Assembly (NCBI GenBank): GCA_963573315.1
Contig: OY752151.1
Coordinates: 248,001 to 312,000, forward strand
DNA from: Entomortierella parvispora
Taxonomy: Eukaryota > Mortierellomycota > Mortierellomycetes > Mortierellales > Mortierellaceae
DNA length: 64,000 bases
Direction of reading: 5' to 3'
Shown here: positions 21,040 to 32,200 of the stretch, in pieces
Numbering within the stretch: position 1 is the stretch's first letter
Layout: each line of letters begins with the position of its first letter
Notes under the pieces: generated by a model
Told to the model about the DNA's origin: nothing
The model's database searches: none
Seen by the model: only the letters and a program-made list of their open reading frames with translations
Program-made: the position numbers and the translations under genes

Positions 21040-21190
21040 GAAAACCCTCTACGACTACGAGGACATGACCGCGAATCGGTCACGTAGGCGAAGCGGTCAC
21101 GTAGGCGAAGAGGTCACGTAGGCGAAGCGAGGGCTGGGTCAAGACTAGAGAGGATGGGTTGAGCCTATCCCCTTAAGTGCGTCAATGGAC
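21040..21190. repeat. Diverged copy of the 2940-3272 repeat arm
   Basis: It shares CGAGGACATGACCGCG, GGTCACGTAG and GAGGGCTGGGTC-AGACTAG with the right arm of the palindrome at 2940-3272, and a similar CCCCTTAAG flank. A unit of about 18 bases, CGGTCACGTAGGCGAAG, is repeated about three times. It sits roughly 60 bp after the end of the helicase relic. Confidence 0.7.
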
Positions 21191-21514
21191 GCGTGTCTCC
21201 GCATCTTTTTGAGTTTGGTGGCGTCAAGTGGAGTCCGACGCGTTTCCGGGTCACAGAGGTCCAATATATAATGAACATCAAAGAATAAAGAAAAATAATA
21301 CCGAGGATTTTATAAAAGAGAAGAAAAGAACTGACTGAAGTATTGGAGGGTGAGCTTTTTATACTAGTTTGGGGGGAGGGAACAAGAACGAAATCCGAAT
21401 GGCCGAGCTAGAGGCAAGGGCCGAATCCGAAGCAAGGTGACGGAGAGCAGCTTTTTGTGGAGCGGTTAAAGATCGCGTTTATTTATCCGCAACACTGCGG
21501 CCACTAGAGATTGG
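21191..21514. other. Intergenic, no gene seen
   Basis: 3' flank of the secreted-protein gene on the minus strand. It contains simple purine-rich tracts and no coding signal. Confidence 0.35.
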
Positions 21515-22117
21515 CTAAATCTCTTCTTCTGGGAGGTCCGGCAGTCCATCCTCAGTGATGCCCACAATTTGGTCATGATGTTCCTTCATAAAAGGAATTC
21601 GGTCGGCAATCGGTAAGGCGAAGAAATGCTCGGATTCACTCTGGGTCATCAACTTGATGTAGGCCTGCCCTGCCTCCCGATCCAGTTGGAAAACTGTTTT
21701 TTTATCCGATTGCGGAGGATTTGGTGAAATCTTGGGTTTTTCCTCCATTGTCTTACAGCGGGAAGGACGTCCCGGAGTGCAAGCTGGATAGGTGTCGGGG
21801 TAGTAAGCTGATGCGCCTGTAATGGACTCGGTAAGTGTGGACGAAGCGCAAGCGCCCTCTGCCACAGAATTTCCCCAAATTAATCCGCAAGGATTACCGT
21901 GCTCCGATGAATATGCCTGCAGTCTCAGACCGTTCAGCGTCCTTATCCTGACACTGGAATAAGAGGTAGTGGAATCCGAGGCGCAGGATTCAACACTGCC
22001 TTCAACTATGACACCGCTGCCCGCGCAAAATTCTTGTTTAAAAAAATAGTAGTTTAGTGCTGAGGCGAAGGGCAACACGAATGAAAGAGCTAGATGTCGG
22101 AGTGAAGCAATCTTCAT
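21515..22117 (-). CDS. Secreted orphan protein
   Basis: 200 residues from ATG 22117. The frame is open further upstream, but this ATG opens a good signal peptide (MKIASLRHLALSFVLPFASA). The mature N-terminal half has paired cysteines (EFCAGSG, ESCASD, NPCGLIWG, GACASS, PACTPG, RCKTM) and the pattern of a small secreted fold. The C-terminal half is charged and cysteine-free and ends with an acidic tail (DGLPDLPEEEI). A TATA box (TATATAAACT on the minus strand, near 22,210) and a strong polypyrimidine-CAG acceptor end 5 bases before the ATG, again suggesting a 5' UTR intron. No domain is recognised. Confidence 0.65.
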   Translation of the reverse strand: MKIASLRHLALSFVLPFASALNYYFFKQEFCAGSGVIVEGSVESCASDSTTSYSSVRIRTLNGLRLQAYSSEHGNPCGLIWGNSVAEGACASSTLTESITGASAYYPDTYPACTPGRPSRCKTMEEKPKISPNPPQSDKKTVFQLDREAGQAYIKLMTQSESEHFFALPIADRIPFMKEHHDQIVGITEDGLPDLPEEEI

Positions 22118-22557
22118 AATTCTGCAAAAAGGGGGGTAGGCAAGAGGACTGCGTGGGAATGATGTTGAAGGGTAGAAGAACAACTGAAAAACGGGAGGGA
22201 TGAGAAGTTTATATAGGTATATAGGAATAAGAGCTGGTCACAGACGACAAAGAGGCATCTCAAAGAGACACCGTTGTCAGGAATTTTTTGCGTCCGATTG
22301 ATTAGTCGGTCTTTGGACTGGACGACAAATAAACACTTCGGCCGAAATATGTGACCTTTTGGATGGGCATGAGCATGACATAGCAAAGAAATGTTGGATG
22401 GACAGCTGTTTAACGTTTTCTTTGGCTTTCTTTTGTTCACGGCGACAGTGATGTTGGGTTTGGTTTGATGTGTGACAATGCCTTGTTTTCTCGGCGAAAC
22501 TCCTCCCCGACAGACTAAGGTTATTATCGTTTTTCTTGCTCCCCGGTCATTGTACAG
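22118..22557. other. Promoter of secreted gene and repeat scraps
   Basis: Minus-strand promoter with a TATA box near 22,210. A GACTGGACGACAAATAAACA block near 22,316-22,335 resembles the ends of the inverted-repeat element at 22,765-24,027. Confidence 0.4.
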
Positions 22558-22559
22558 TA

Positions 22560-22753
22560 GAGTCCTGGACAAAAAAAAATCACCTTATATTTCGTCGTCG
22601 ACTGAATACTTTTGAATTGAACCTCGCTCAAGGGTGATTTTTGTGTAACTACGGCATGGTTTTTTTTAGTCCTACCATCTCCTCACCCAATTCATCCTCT
22701 TCCTCAAATTGAGTATCACAAAAATATAAGGGGATTTTTTTTGTCCAGGACTC
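22560..22753. mobile_element. Tc1/mariner-like MITE with TA duplication
   Basis: 194 bp flanked by TA on both sides (22558-22559 and 22754-22755). The terminal inverted repeats are GAGTCCTGGACAAAAAAAA and its complement, continuing for about 30 bases with few mismatches. It is too short for a transposase. A relative starts at 25,032. Confidence 0.85.
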
Positions 22754-22764
22754 TACAGTACAGA

Positions 22765-24027
22765 TGGAAGTGTCTGTTTGTCTCGTCTAGTCCGACAGTT
22801 CTTAGATGTCATTCCCATTTCCAAAGGGCAAAGTTCAGGGGCAACACTCAGGGCGAGGGGCTAAAGGCCGACGCGACTGTTCATATCTGTCGCCTGCTAT
22901 CAACAGATAAAAGTGAGACATTCAACACCCAAAGGCGAAACGGCGGAAGAGAGAAGGCCGTGCAGGCGAGGCGTTGACCCTTGTTTATCTTCACATGTTT
23001 TCTCAACAAGACAAAGAAGAATGTTCTCCAGCCTTGTGACGCGAGAGTTGCCAAAGGTTATGATCAAAGAATTGTTGCAAACAAGTGGGGACAAAAGTAA
23101 TGTTTACGCTGCATCAGTTCAGCTGCCGCACGAATAGCCCTCTTTCTTTCTTGAAGGAACCACTGAATGAAAAGTTGTTGAATGGATGTGGTTGGCTCAA
23201 TGGTTCTTTTCAGAGGTTTAAGAGTACTTGAAAAGCAGAAATCCCGCTTTTCGTGTTTAGCAACTCGATTTCTCCAAGAAAGGAAGAGGGCAATGCAAAT
23301 ATCAAACACAGATTACAGAAAACAAGGCCTTAAAAGGCCCGGAGCGGATAAGGATTGAATCAATGCGCTGCACCAAAACCATCGCTTTTGTCCCCAAGGC
23401 CACTGAATCTTTCCTCTGTTCCTGCTGGAGGAAATATGCGAAGATAAATAAGAGGCAACGCCTGGGTGATTGATCCAAGTTTATCTGCTCCAGGACCTGA
23501 ACGCAAATTTTTGAGAACAGGCAGCTGAGTTGATGTACCCCAACTATTCACTTTTGGCCATTTTTGATCACAAGGCTGGGGAATTTTCTTCTTTGTCTTG
23601 TGGAGAAAACGTGTGAAGATAAACGAGGGTTAATGCTTCGCCTGCACGATTGGTCCAATCCTTCTTTCTTCCGCTTTTTCGCCTTTGGGTGTTGAATGCC
23701 TCATTTTAATCTGTTGATAACAGGCGGTTGGCACGAAATGGGAATGGCAAATAAAACGGAAGTGTTTATTTGTGGTCCGGTCCGACAGCCTCTTCCTTGT
23801 CGTGCGATTCTTGTATTTTTGTCGTTTGAATTTCTGCACCGCTCCCTGGTCATGCACTTTGCCCTGATCCTTTCAACAGTTCCCCAAACAGGGCATTTTG
23901 CGGTACTGCAGAAATTCAAACGACAAAAATACAAGAATCGCACGACAAGGAAAGGCTGTTGGACCGGATGACAAAATAGACACGTCCCAATTAAGACCTG
24001 TCGGACTGGACGACATAGATACTTCCA
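22765..24027. mobile_element. Nested inverted-repeat DNA element
   Basis: The outer ends are inverted copies: TGGAAGTGTCTG...CTAGTCCGACAG on the left and CTGTCGGACTGG...TACTTCCA on the right. Inside, 22,905-23,027 and 23,583-23,706 are inverted relatives of about 120 bases; both carry ATTCAACACCCAAAGGCGAA and a run ending in GACAAAGAAGA. Within the right half, 23,777-23,838 and 23,908-23,968 form a further near-perfect hairpin of about 60 bases with a 69-base loop. No transposase frame is recognised. It abuts the MITE. It reads as a non-autonomous DNA transposon that has been invaded by or rearranged with its own ends. Confidence 0.65.
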
Positions 24028-24085
24028 GTGCACAGTGCTGCTAGACTAGACATTAGTCCAATGAGTTATTTTCTGCTGCTCTGGA

Positions 24086-24148
24086 CCCCCCCTCCCCCCC
24101 CACACACACACATTTTTTTTTTTTTTTTTTTGGGGGGGGAGGGGGGGA
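24086..24148. repeat. C/CA/T/G homopolymer cluster
   Basis: Consecutive runs of C, CA, about 19 T and G. This low-complexity stretch is prone to replication and sequencing slippage and can fold as a G-rich structure. Confidence 0.9.
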
Positions 24149-25030
24149 TGAGCGACTGCTGTGTTGTGCTACATTGAAGCACCGATTTTTTTTCCTTGGC
24201 AGATTACTCACATCCAGTGAACAGCACAAACAAACCCCAGTTATGCGCGGAAAATACCCAAATGAAAATTTACTAATGCTATTCTTGCACAAATGAGAAA
24301 GAGTGGTTCCAGACGATTCATTCACAATTGCAGGATAATCCTACTTCGCCATGTCCACAGTACAGCCCCTGACCATCTCTGAGCGATTTGACTTACTATG
24401 GGGACTGTATACCATCTCTCCACCATTCATGGCTCTTACATCAAGGGGTTTAGACTTGGTGGTCTATCACACTGCCTCAATTCACAATCTCTGTCTAAGA
24501 AAGGTGTACAATCGATCAAGTTCAGGAAGTTCGACACGAGAAAAAGGAAAAAAGCAAATGCGTCGGCGGACAAAGATATCGGCCAATGTTTTCAGGGAAT
24601 TTGTCAAAGGGATGACAGGCATTCTGGGAACGGTCCAACGGTCCAACGATCCAAGTCAGTTGATAATCGTTCGACTAACACTGGATTTAAGACGGGATAT
24701 CGAAGCCGAGGACCGTCGGCCCAGATATCAAATAAAGATATAGAGATTTCCGGCGCCTGTCTCTTGCCCTGAACTTTGCCCCTGGACTTTGCAAGGAAAA
24801 AATCTCCCCCAAGGCAAGTCGAGGTAAAAAGGTGAGCAGTGGCTCACACGGGGGACAAGATCGCTCAAAAACCACATCCCTCAGGAAGCAGTAAATCAAT
24901 TCCGCCTTCAGCCCCATTTCATATAATTCAATCAAGCAAGTATTCTCTTCTAAGATTACCACTGTCAGAATAGGTGGCCGTTAAAAATGAAAGCCCGGTC
25001 CACCGTTCTACCTCTAGCCGCCTTGTCTAT
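24149..25030. other. Region without recognisable gene
   Basis: Plus-strand frames at 24,351-24,743 and 24,398-24,772 overlap each other and show no domain or splice context. I see no supported gene. Confidence 0.35.
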
Positions 25031-25031
25031 A

Positions 25032-25190
25032 GAGTCCTGGGCCAAAAAAATTGATCTTTATGTTTTTTACAACACTCACCTCAATTCAATGAACCATTCG
25101 TTGCACAAGTAGAGCCTGAACAAGAAGCCAGGAGGAAATTCAAAAGTAACCAGTGGGCCACGAATTTAAAGATTGATTTTTTTGTAACTA
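25032..25190. mobile_element. Partial relative of the 22560 MITE
   Basis: TA followed by GAGTCCTGGGCCAAAAAAA, then internal sequence with the same order of landmarks (CTCAATTCAATG, GATTTTTTTGTAACTA) as the 22,560-22,753 element. The right terminal repeat was not found. Confidence 0.55.
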
Positions 25191-25649
25191 ATGCAGAAAT
25201 GAACAGAACAGAAATGGCCAACATACTCTCAGGCTGCCCTCCGTGAAAAGGGAGTCCAACATGTAGCGTTGGCGCCAGAGATACCTGTCCAGCCTCTGGA
25301 AGGGTTCCTACATCTGTCTGCAATCAAGCCTTTGCAGTTTGTTATGACAATTGCTTCGATTGCCCATGCTGTTTAGCTTGCAAATAATAATCATCAAAAA
25401 TGTGTGTCGTTTAAAAAGGCGTACAGTACCAATTTCCGTGCACAACTGAGGTTCGTGCAAACAGAGGCGAGTGACCTGTTGAGGGGAAATTGGGGAGCTT
25501 CAATGTAGCACAGCGCAACAGCCATTATCCAAAGAAATGTTGCACAGTTACACAAAAACTTTTGTCCGGTGTTCTCTCTTCGAATGCAGGAACCTTAAAA
25601 ATTCTTTTGGGGTGAGACTTTTCTAGTGGAGCCAGTGTGTGCGTTAAAG
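25191..25649. other. Region without recognisable gene
   Basis: No domain or gene structure is seen in any frame. It may include flanks of the reverse-transcriptase relic. Confidence 0.3.
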
Positions 25650-26079
25650 CCATGAAATATTCTGTCGAGGTGCTCCGCGCTTGTTGCGGCGACCAAAATG
25701 TCTTCGAGATAGGCTGATATGCGGATTCCCTTCCTGCGGGCCCATTGTAGGATGGGTCAGATGATTTTGGTGAAGACGTATGGTGACATGGAGAGACCGA
25801 AGAGGAGTGTCCGGAATTGATATGTCCTCCCTTGCCATCGGAGTCGCAAGCACCGTCTGCTCTCTGGTTGCACGGTGACGTGGAGAAAAGCGTCGCTTAA
25901 GTCGACTGAGGTAAGCCAGTCCTATGGGCGTAACATCTGGCAGATGTGGGTGAGGGTTTCCATCTTAAAGTGTGGTGCCTTCAAGTATTGGTTAAGTGGA
26001 TGGAGATTGGGGACTGGGCGTAGACACCCCTCCCCCCGTCTTCTTGGGTTCGTGAACAGTCGGCTGTAGAAGCCCATAC
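25650..26079 (-). mobile_element. DIRS-like reverse transcriptase relic
   Basis: Minus-strand translation gives, with interruptions, SRLFTNPRRRGEGCLRPVPN, LHPLNQYLKAPHFKMETLTH, then after a stop LTSVDLSDAFLHVTVQPESR, YQFRTLLFGLSMSPYVFTK and WARRKGIRISAYLEDILVAA. This order is the palm domain of DIRS/Ngaro-type reverse transcriptases. The catalytic YxDD box reads YLED, and at least two in-frame stops are present, so it is dead. No tyrosine recombinase or split repeats are seen nearby. It lies about 200 bp past the 3' end of MED13. Confidence 0.72.
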
Positions 26080-26275
26080 CGGAGCTTCATCGCATTGGTG
26101 GTGTAGGGGTCTATCGGAATTTCACTATCAAAAAACAGAGGCATGCGTGCGCGGGCGCGTGGGTCTGGGACTGGGCAATTGACAATACAGGTACAATATT
26201 ATTGGAACAAGAGGAAAAAAGATTCTACGGACGAAACGATGCAGTACTAACAGATAGGGGCTCTTCCAGTCCTCC

Positions 26276-29200
26276 TCAGTCCTGCACCAAGAGAAGCAGT
26301 CGCGACAGACGTTCCACGAGGACCAAGTGATGCGGAAGGCAGTTTGTCTGCACAGGCGCCATTGATAGATGAGATAGCGCATGGAATTGCTTCAGAATCT
26401 CTCGAGTTGCATTAGCTGCCACAGTGGGCTTCACACCAACAGCCCCTGGGATGACCATGGATGGAGTCGCTGAGGACGCGCCCGAAGAGACCGTGGGGCC
26501 CGGTACCGAGACCCCCAGGCCCAGGGACGACTGAACTCCACCGCTCCCAGAGCCAATGGAGGTGGATGATGCATGTCGTTGATGATGATGGTTCGGAAGG
26601 AACGGGGACGATGGCAAAGAGGACGACATGGACGGCGAAGACGCCGAGATAGAGGCGAGATGTTGAGCGCTGGTCATGGTTCGGCCACCTAATAACGGCG
26701 ATTGGGGTGTGTGCCTTTGCAGGTGATAAGCACTCGAGTGCTGAGGTGCACCTTGGGCGCCAGCCTGAAGCAGCTGAAACGTTGAGCTGGTGGGGGAGTC
26801 AGAAAGCAGTGACAACGTTGAAGGTGCACCGCCAAGTCCCGGTCCCGATCCTGTCCCGATATTAGAGGTCGCGGGTTGCGCAGCACGCTGAAAATGCAAG
26901 AGATGGACCTCAACGCCCAATGACTCCAGGCTGTGCTTATCGCGCATGACAGAATTGGACTGGGTCGGAACTTGGAGCAAATAACCGCTCGTGAGTGGCA
27001 GTATTACATCGTTGCCGGGACTGATTGTTTTTGGCGGTGCTGACGGAGTAATCGAAGCTTCTGGATTGTTTTCCGACTTGAGGCTGGTATCCAACTCTCC
27101 TTCTTCTCTCTTTATCGAGTTGTCCACAGACGCGTACGCACTCTCAATCATGTCCTGGTCCTTCTCCATACTCGGTGAGAAAATAGCGCCTTCCTCCATA
27201 TCAGAGTCATCGTCTGCTCCTGAATACGATACAGACTTTTGAGGCTTTTGTTGCTGCTGTTTTTGAGCCAGAATACTTGCAGAAGATGCATTCTGACTCT
27301 GCTTTTGAGCCCGTTGATCGACAGGTTCTCCCAGAACAACCCCAGAGACTCCCGCGTCTTCTCTCGACACAACAAGCGGAACACGATGATTTAAGATCAT
27401 GGCGTAAACCTGGCCGGCGCTGTTCTCCAAAGTCTCATCTCCAGTCATGCCACCAATACCACCCAAACTTCCAGCTCCTCCAGTGACTGGGGATCCCGTC
27501 GACTGATTGCGACCAACGCCTCCCGATCCAGCAGTAGAGGATCCTGGCAGACCGATCCCGAGACCAAGGCCGGCCGCTCCCACGCCCCCATTGATCCCAC
27601 TGCTGAGCGGAGTTGAGGGCGTTGTCACGTTGACGTCTGGTGTTGACACGGTGGTTGAGGACGAAGAGATACCAGACATATGGCCAGGGAGCATCGACTG
27701 CGATAGCGGTGTCGAGACTAGAGACAAGTTGCCTTGAAGTGGTGTACCTGGAACACCCGCCGATGCAGAAGAGGATGCCCCCATGACTCCAGAGTTTGGA
27801 GTTCGGTTTCCACTAGGTGTCATTCCCGCGACGAGATAGTCAGCTCCACGGTTGTGGGGGTACATCCTCAAAGACGAATCTATGTTCACAGCAACAATTG
27901 CCACATTGGCTTGTCCTTCTGCCAAGCGAGCCCATTCTTGAAGTTCTAATTGGCTCATCACCCCAAGCTTGCAAACCACAGTTTTCCACAAGAACTGTCC
28001 TCTCTTTTGATACACCTTGGATTTCATCCAGATTTCGTGAAGACAACTCAACAGAGTTCGCCGACCACCTTGCATCGACTGCGGCAGATGAGATTGTGAA
28101 CCATGTCTTGCCGCATTTCCTCCCTTCATATCCAACGCCACCTGTTCTAGCATCTCACCACGATGATCGGTCCAGACGCAGATCAGCCATCGACCATCCA
28201 AACTGAAACCATATCCAACATGTAATGTCGCTGACGGCTTCGGAACCGAGTTTGGAGTCTGATGCAAATCGAAATTGACGGTCTGTGGTGCTGTCTTGGC
28301 CAATGCAAAAGAGGGAGCAAATGCATTGAGCTGTGACATGCTTGCATCCGCGTAGGTAGGCCGTTCCATAAAGATCTTGCATTTCGTATAGACGGCAAAG
28401 GCAATATCTCGCAGTCCAAAACGAAGGTAGCCTCCAAACGTGGATGGATAGAGGACGTGCTGGATTGGAACCAGCTGCATCACCAGTCGTTCCCGCTGCT
28501 GCTCGAGTGGCGTGAGCAATGATCCCAAAGCTGCTGTCCTGAACTGGGTTTTCATAATTGAAAAACACCGGCAGAGATCGTAGTATCCTGACCCGTGCGA
28601 GAATGGGTTAATCATATAGACGACCGTGTGAACATCCTTTTTTCGAGAACTTCCTCCTAAGATCAGTCCCAATCGTTGACATCCATCGACATAGCTTCTG
28701 ACTTGACGGGCTTCAGTCGATTCTCCTGCAAGGGCAGGCAATAATGAAATAGGTACCAGACCTGGCTTGTAATCCTGTACATTCCCGGGCTGATGAGATC
28801 CAAGAAGTGAAGTTTCAAAGATGACACTAAGCTCTCGCCAGAACTTGGTAACACTGTTCTCCATGTCGTCACCCTCAGGGTAGACAACAAAGTAGGCGAT
28901 ATTCTTCTTGCTCGAATATGGTTCAAGACTAAGTTTTTCCCAAAAGCGCAAAATCGTTGGGGACGCCTCCAGCCATTCCTCATTATGACCGACAACAATA
29001 TCCGGTGGTGGAAGTTGCAGGATGGCAGGTTCCGCAGGTTTTTTTTTCTTGACTTGATACTTTCCATATTTGGACGGCATCTGCTGGGCTTCAGCTAGTG
29101 CGTGGAATTGTAACAGCGTCAAAGGTCCTTTCATAACGACCGGCGGTGTGATATTACTTTGACTGGAGTGATGGTGATGTCCAAGGCTCATCGCCATGTC

Positions 29201-32200
29201 CTGTGACGCATCCGATGGAATTGGAAGAACCATGGAATTATCTCCCTGATTGCCACGCAGGTGCTCAAAGAGATCGAAAATGATGGATTTCATCTCCATC
29301 ATGTTCCTGAACGACTCATCACCTAATGCGGGAACAGTGGCAACGCCTAGGTTGAAGATAAGCATGTTAGATATAACGGACACCATAAGCATGTCCGCTT
29401 TTGAGAGACAATAGTCGCTTACCTTCGCGCATCTGCTGCAAGAGGGTTTTTCGTCGAGCAAGCACAAAATGGAAACCTTCTCCTTCAGAAATCTCCCCGC
29501 TCGTCCCTGTGACTTCATTTGAACCTGCAAATGGATATTCGCCCATAGCTCCTTGCTCACATAACGTCCGCACAGTTTCAAGAAAGTATTCTGCAGCCAA
29601 CGTCTCTTGGACAGTCATAGCTTCATGTACCAGTGCTGGTGGAGCTGCAGATAAAACCGCGGGCATAAAAGGTGTGTCAAACTCAACACTGGCGTGGTAT
29701 GTGTCAGCATCGACCCATTGCGTTGGACGAATCTGTGCCTGCTCCGTCTTGTCATCAGATACTCCAGTGGCATGCTGTGTTTTTTGGCTAACACCGAGCA
29801 GTTTGCCTCCAATGCTTGTTTGCATAGACTTCGTCAATACTGTTGCTGCAAACTTCGCCGAGTTGATCCCGTGGACAGTCCAAGAGTTGGGAGACTTGGA
29901 AATTGTGGTTAATTTTCCGAACTTTGGTCTAGGGGTGGACGGACCGGAACTGTCGTCATCGCTGCCGCTTGTTGAAGAATTCGAAGAAGATCCACTATCA
30001 CTGTCGCTGCTAACGCTCCCATCAGTGCTTTTCTTCCGATAGGATTGTAGTGACAATGCTGAAACACCCCACGCAGTGGTTGACAAGGTTGTCCCGACCC
30101 CTTGATCACTCTTGGAAGTCAAGTACGTCAACGGCGAGCTTGATAGTTTGGCCCTTTTTGATCTATGCCCTCTATCCTTGCGGTGTGGCACAATCCACTC
30201 TTGGCCTTTACCGGGTTGGTAATAAGGGAGATGTCTGGACTCGCGACGCAGCTGGGTTGTAGTCCTATTTGAATTCCGCCTTCTTTTGTAAAGGCGCTTG
30301 TACATGAACCGACCTCCAGCTTGATATTTGGATTCGTCCACACAGTATTCGCTGACAACTTTTAGGGGCGAAAAAGACGAGGGTATATAGCTCTGAATAG
30401 GCGAATGGACATGCTCCACCAACAGAGAAGGCCGCCTCCTTGTCATTGTCAAGTCACCAATGGCTGGCATCTCCTCCACGGCAGGCGACTGTATTGACAG
30501 AGCTAATAATCCATCAGTTGCTTGAGGAGCTGGAGTGAGCATGCCGATATCGTGTATTTGTTGGTGTAGTGAGATTTGGTCGGTCGGCAGTGGTGATTCG
30601 CTGAAGTCGCCATTAGGTAATATCGAAGACTTTTCCGTGTTGGCCAAGGACACAAGGGTACTTGCAGGAGGCGTGGGTTGTGCGAACGCTGTAAGATCCA
30701 GATCCATGCTGGAAAATATACTATCGTCATCAAGAGGATTGGTCGAAGACTGATTTGCGAACGGATTAGACATTTCCGAAAATGCGGACATTAGACCATC
30801 CGTTGACGCAATGACCGAATTGTTGCTCGAAATCTCTGGCAGAGCGGAAGAAGGCACGGGTATGCTGCTTTGCAATGCGCTTTCGAAGCCGGAGGATATA
30901 GAAATAGGTTGTACCCTTGAGGGCGCAGTACTTCTAGGTTGCTGCAAAATAAAAAAAAAAATAAACAAAAAACGTTTAGCATACAAAGATGTTAAACAAC
31001 ATACAAGCCATACAAGAAACAAACGCTTGTATACTGTACTTTGTCAAAAAAACTGAAGTCCTCATTCGTCACTTCGCCCCAATCCCCTAAATCATCCGAG
31101 TTTCCTGCACCGTAAAGTCCGATCATCGAGTCCATGTCGATTAATCCTGACATCATGTCGTTGTCGTCTGCAGGCATATCGATAGGAAGTTGGTATGACG
31201 AATTGGTGTTTGCATTTTGGACCTCAACTGGCGCAGCATCAACCTTGGTCCCGCTTGCATACTGCGGCGGGTTAGTGTAGGTATTCCTGAAATATAAATT
31301 TGATGGAAGCGTTAGAATGATTCAGTCCATCCACAGCATGATAACAATCGCAACAGAGAGAGCCCACTAATGTGCTACTCACCCAGAGGCTGTTTGATCC
31401 GCTCCAGCATTACTGCTGGCTCCCCATGTGCCAGTGTCAGTAACTGGTACATCAGTGGGATAACTATGAGGTGTGACTGCAGACATGATACTCCTTTTGG
31501 GTCGCATCCGAATCCAACCATCTTCTTCCTTCTTTATCGACAGAGCTGATATCACCCGCGCTGCCTGGAAGGATGTCGTTGGTCCTGAGAGGGGCGTCTG
31601 ACTGTCGCCAGTAGAAGGTGATTCGATCGTTTTGGGGTCGACATTGGCACAGGAGTTTAGAACAATCGAGGTTAAATATGCATAGGGATCCATGTACGAC
31701 CAATAGTCTATCCTATTGGTGTCATAATGCCTTGCATTGGTTGTCCGACGAAAGAAGGCTTCCTGTTGCTGTTGTAAAAAGAACGACTGCTGTTGCTGTT
31801 GAAGTTGTAACTGCTGTTGCTGTTGTTGTTGCTGCTGTTGGAGCTGAAGCTGTTGCTGTTGCCATGCAGAGGAGCCAGCCTTTAGTCTATTTCTCGGCTC
31901 TGCAAGAACGGGCGTATTTTCTGAAACAGGTTGGATCAGCTTCGGCACTGCCGGTGAAGCGATTGCATTTCTGGTTCGTTCCTGCCATGACCATAATGCG
32001 AACTTCGCGCCAAGATCCTCAACAAATCCAAGATTTCGAGATCCCATGCCATTCAACTCGCCAACATCACTCGGTGATTCCTTGCAAGAGATTGCCACAA
32101 AGACACGGTCTGTAGGATACTGCACTAGAAGGTTGCCTTGTCCTGCCATGATACTCACGGAGACAAGTCGAGGCAAGGCATCTGGCTGGTTTTGAGTTTC

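Noticed and set aside
26128..26382. 84-codon minus-strand frame rich in Trp and Arg
   Set aside because: Overlaps the 3' end of MED13 in another frame and has no domain.
29401..30042. 213-codon plus-strand frame
   Set aside because: Antisense to a well-supported MED13 exon and without any domain.
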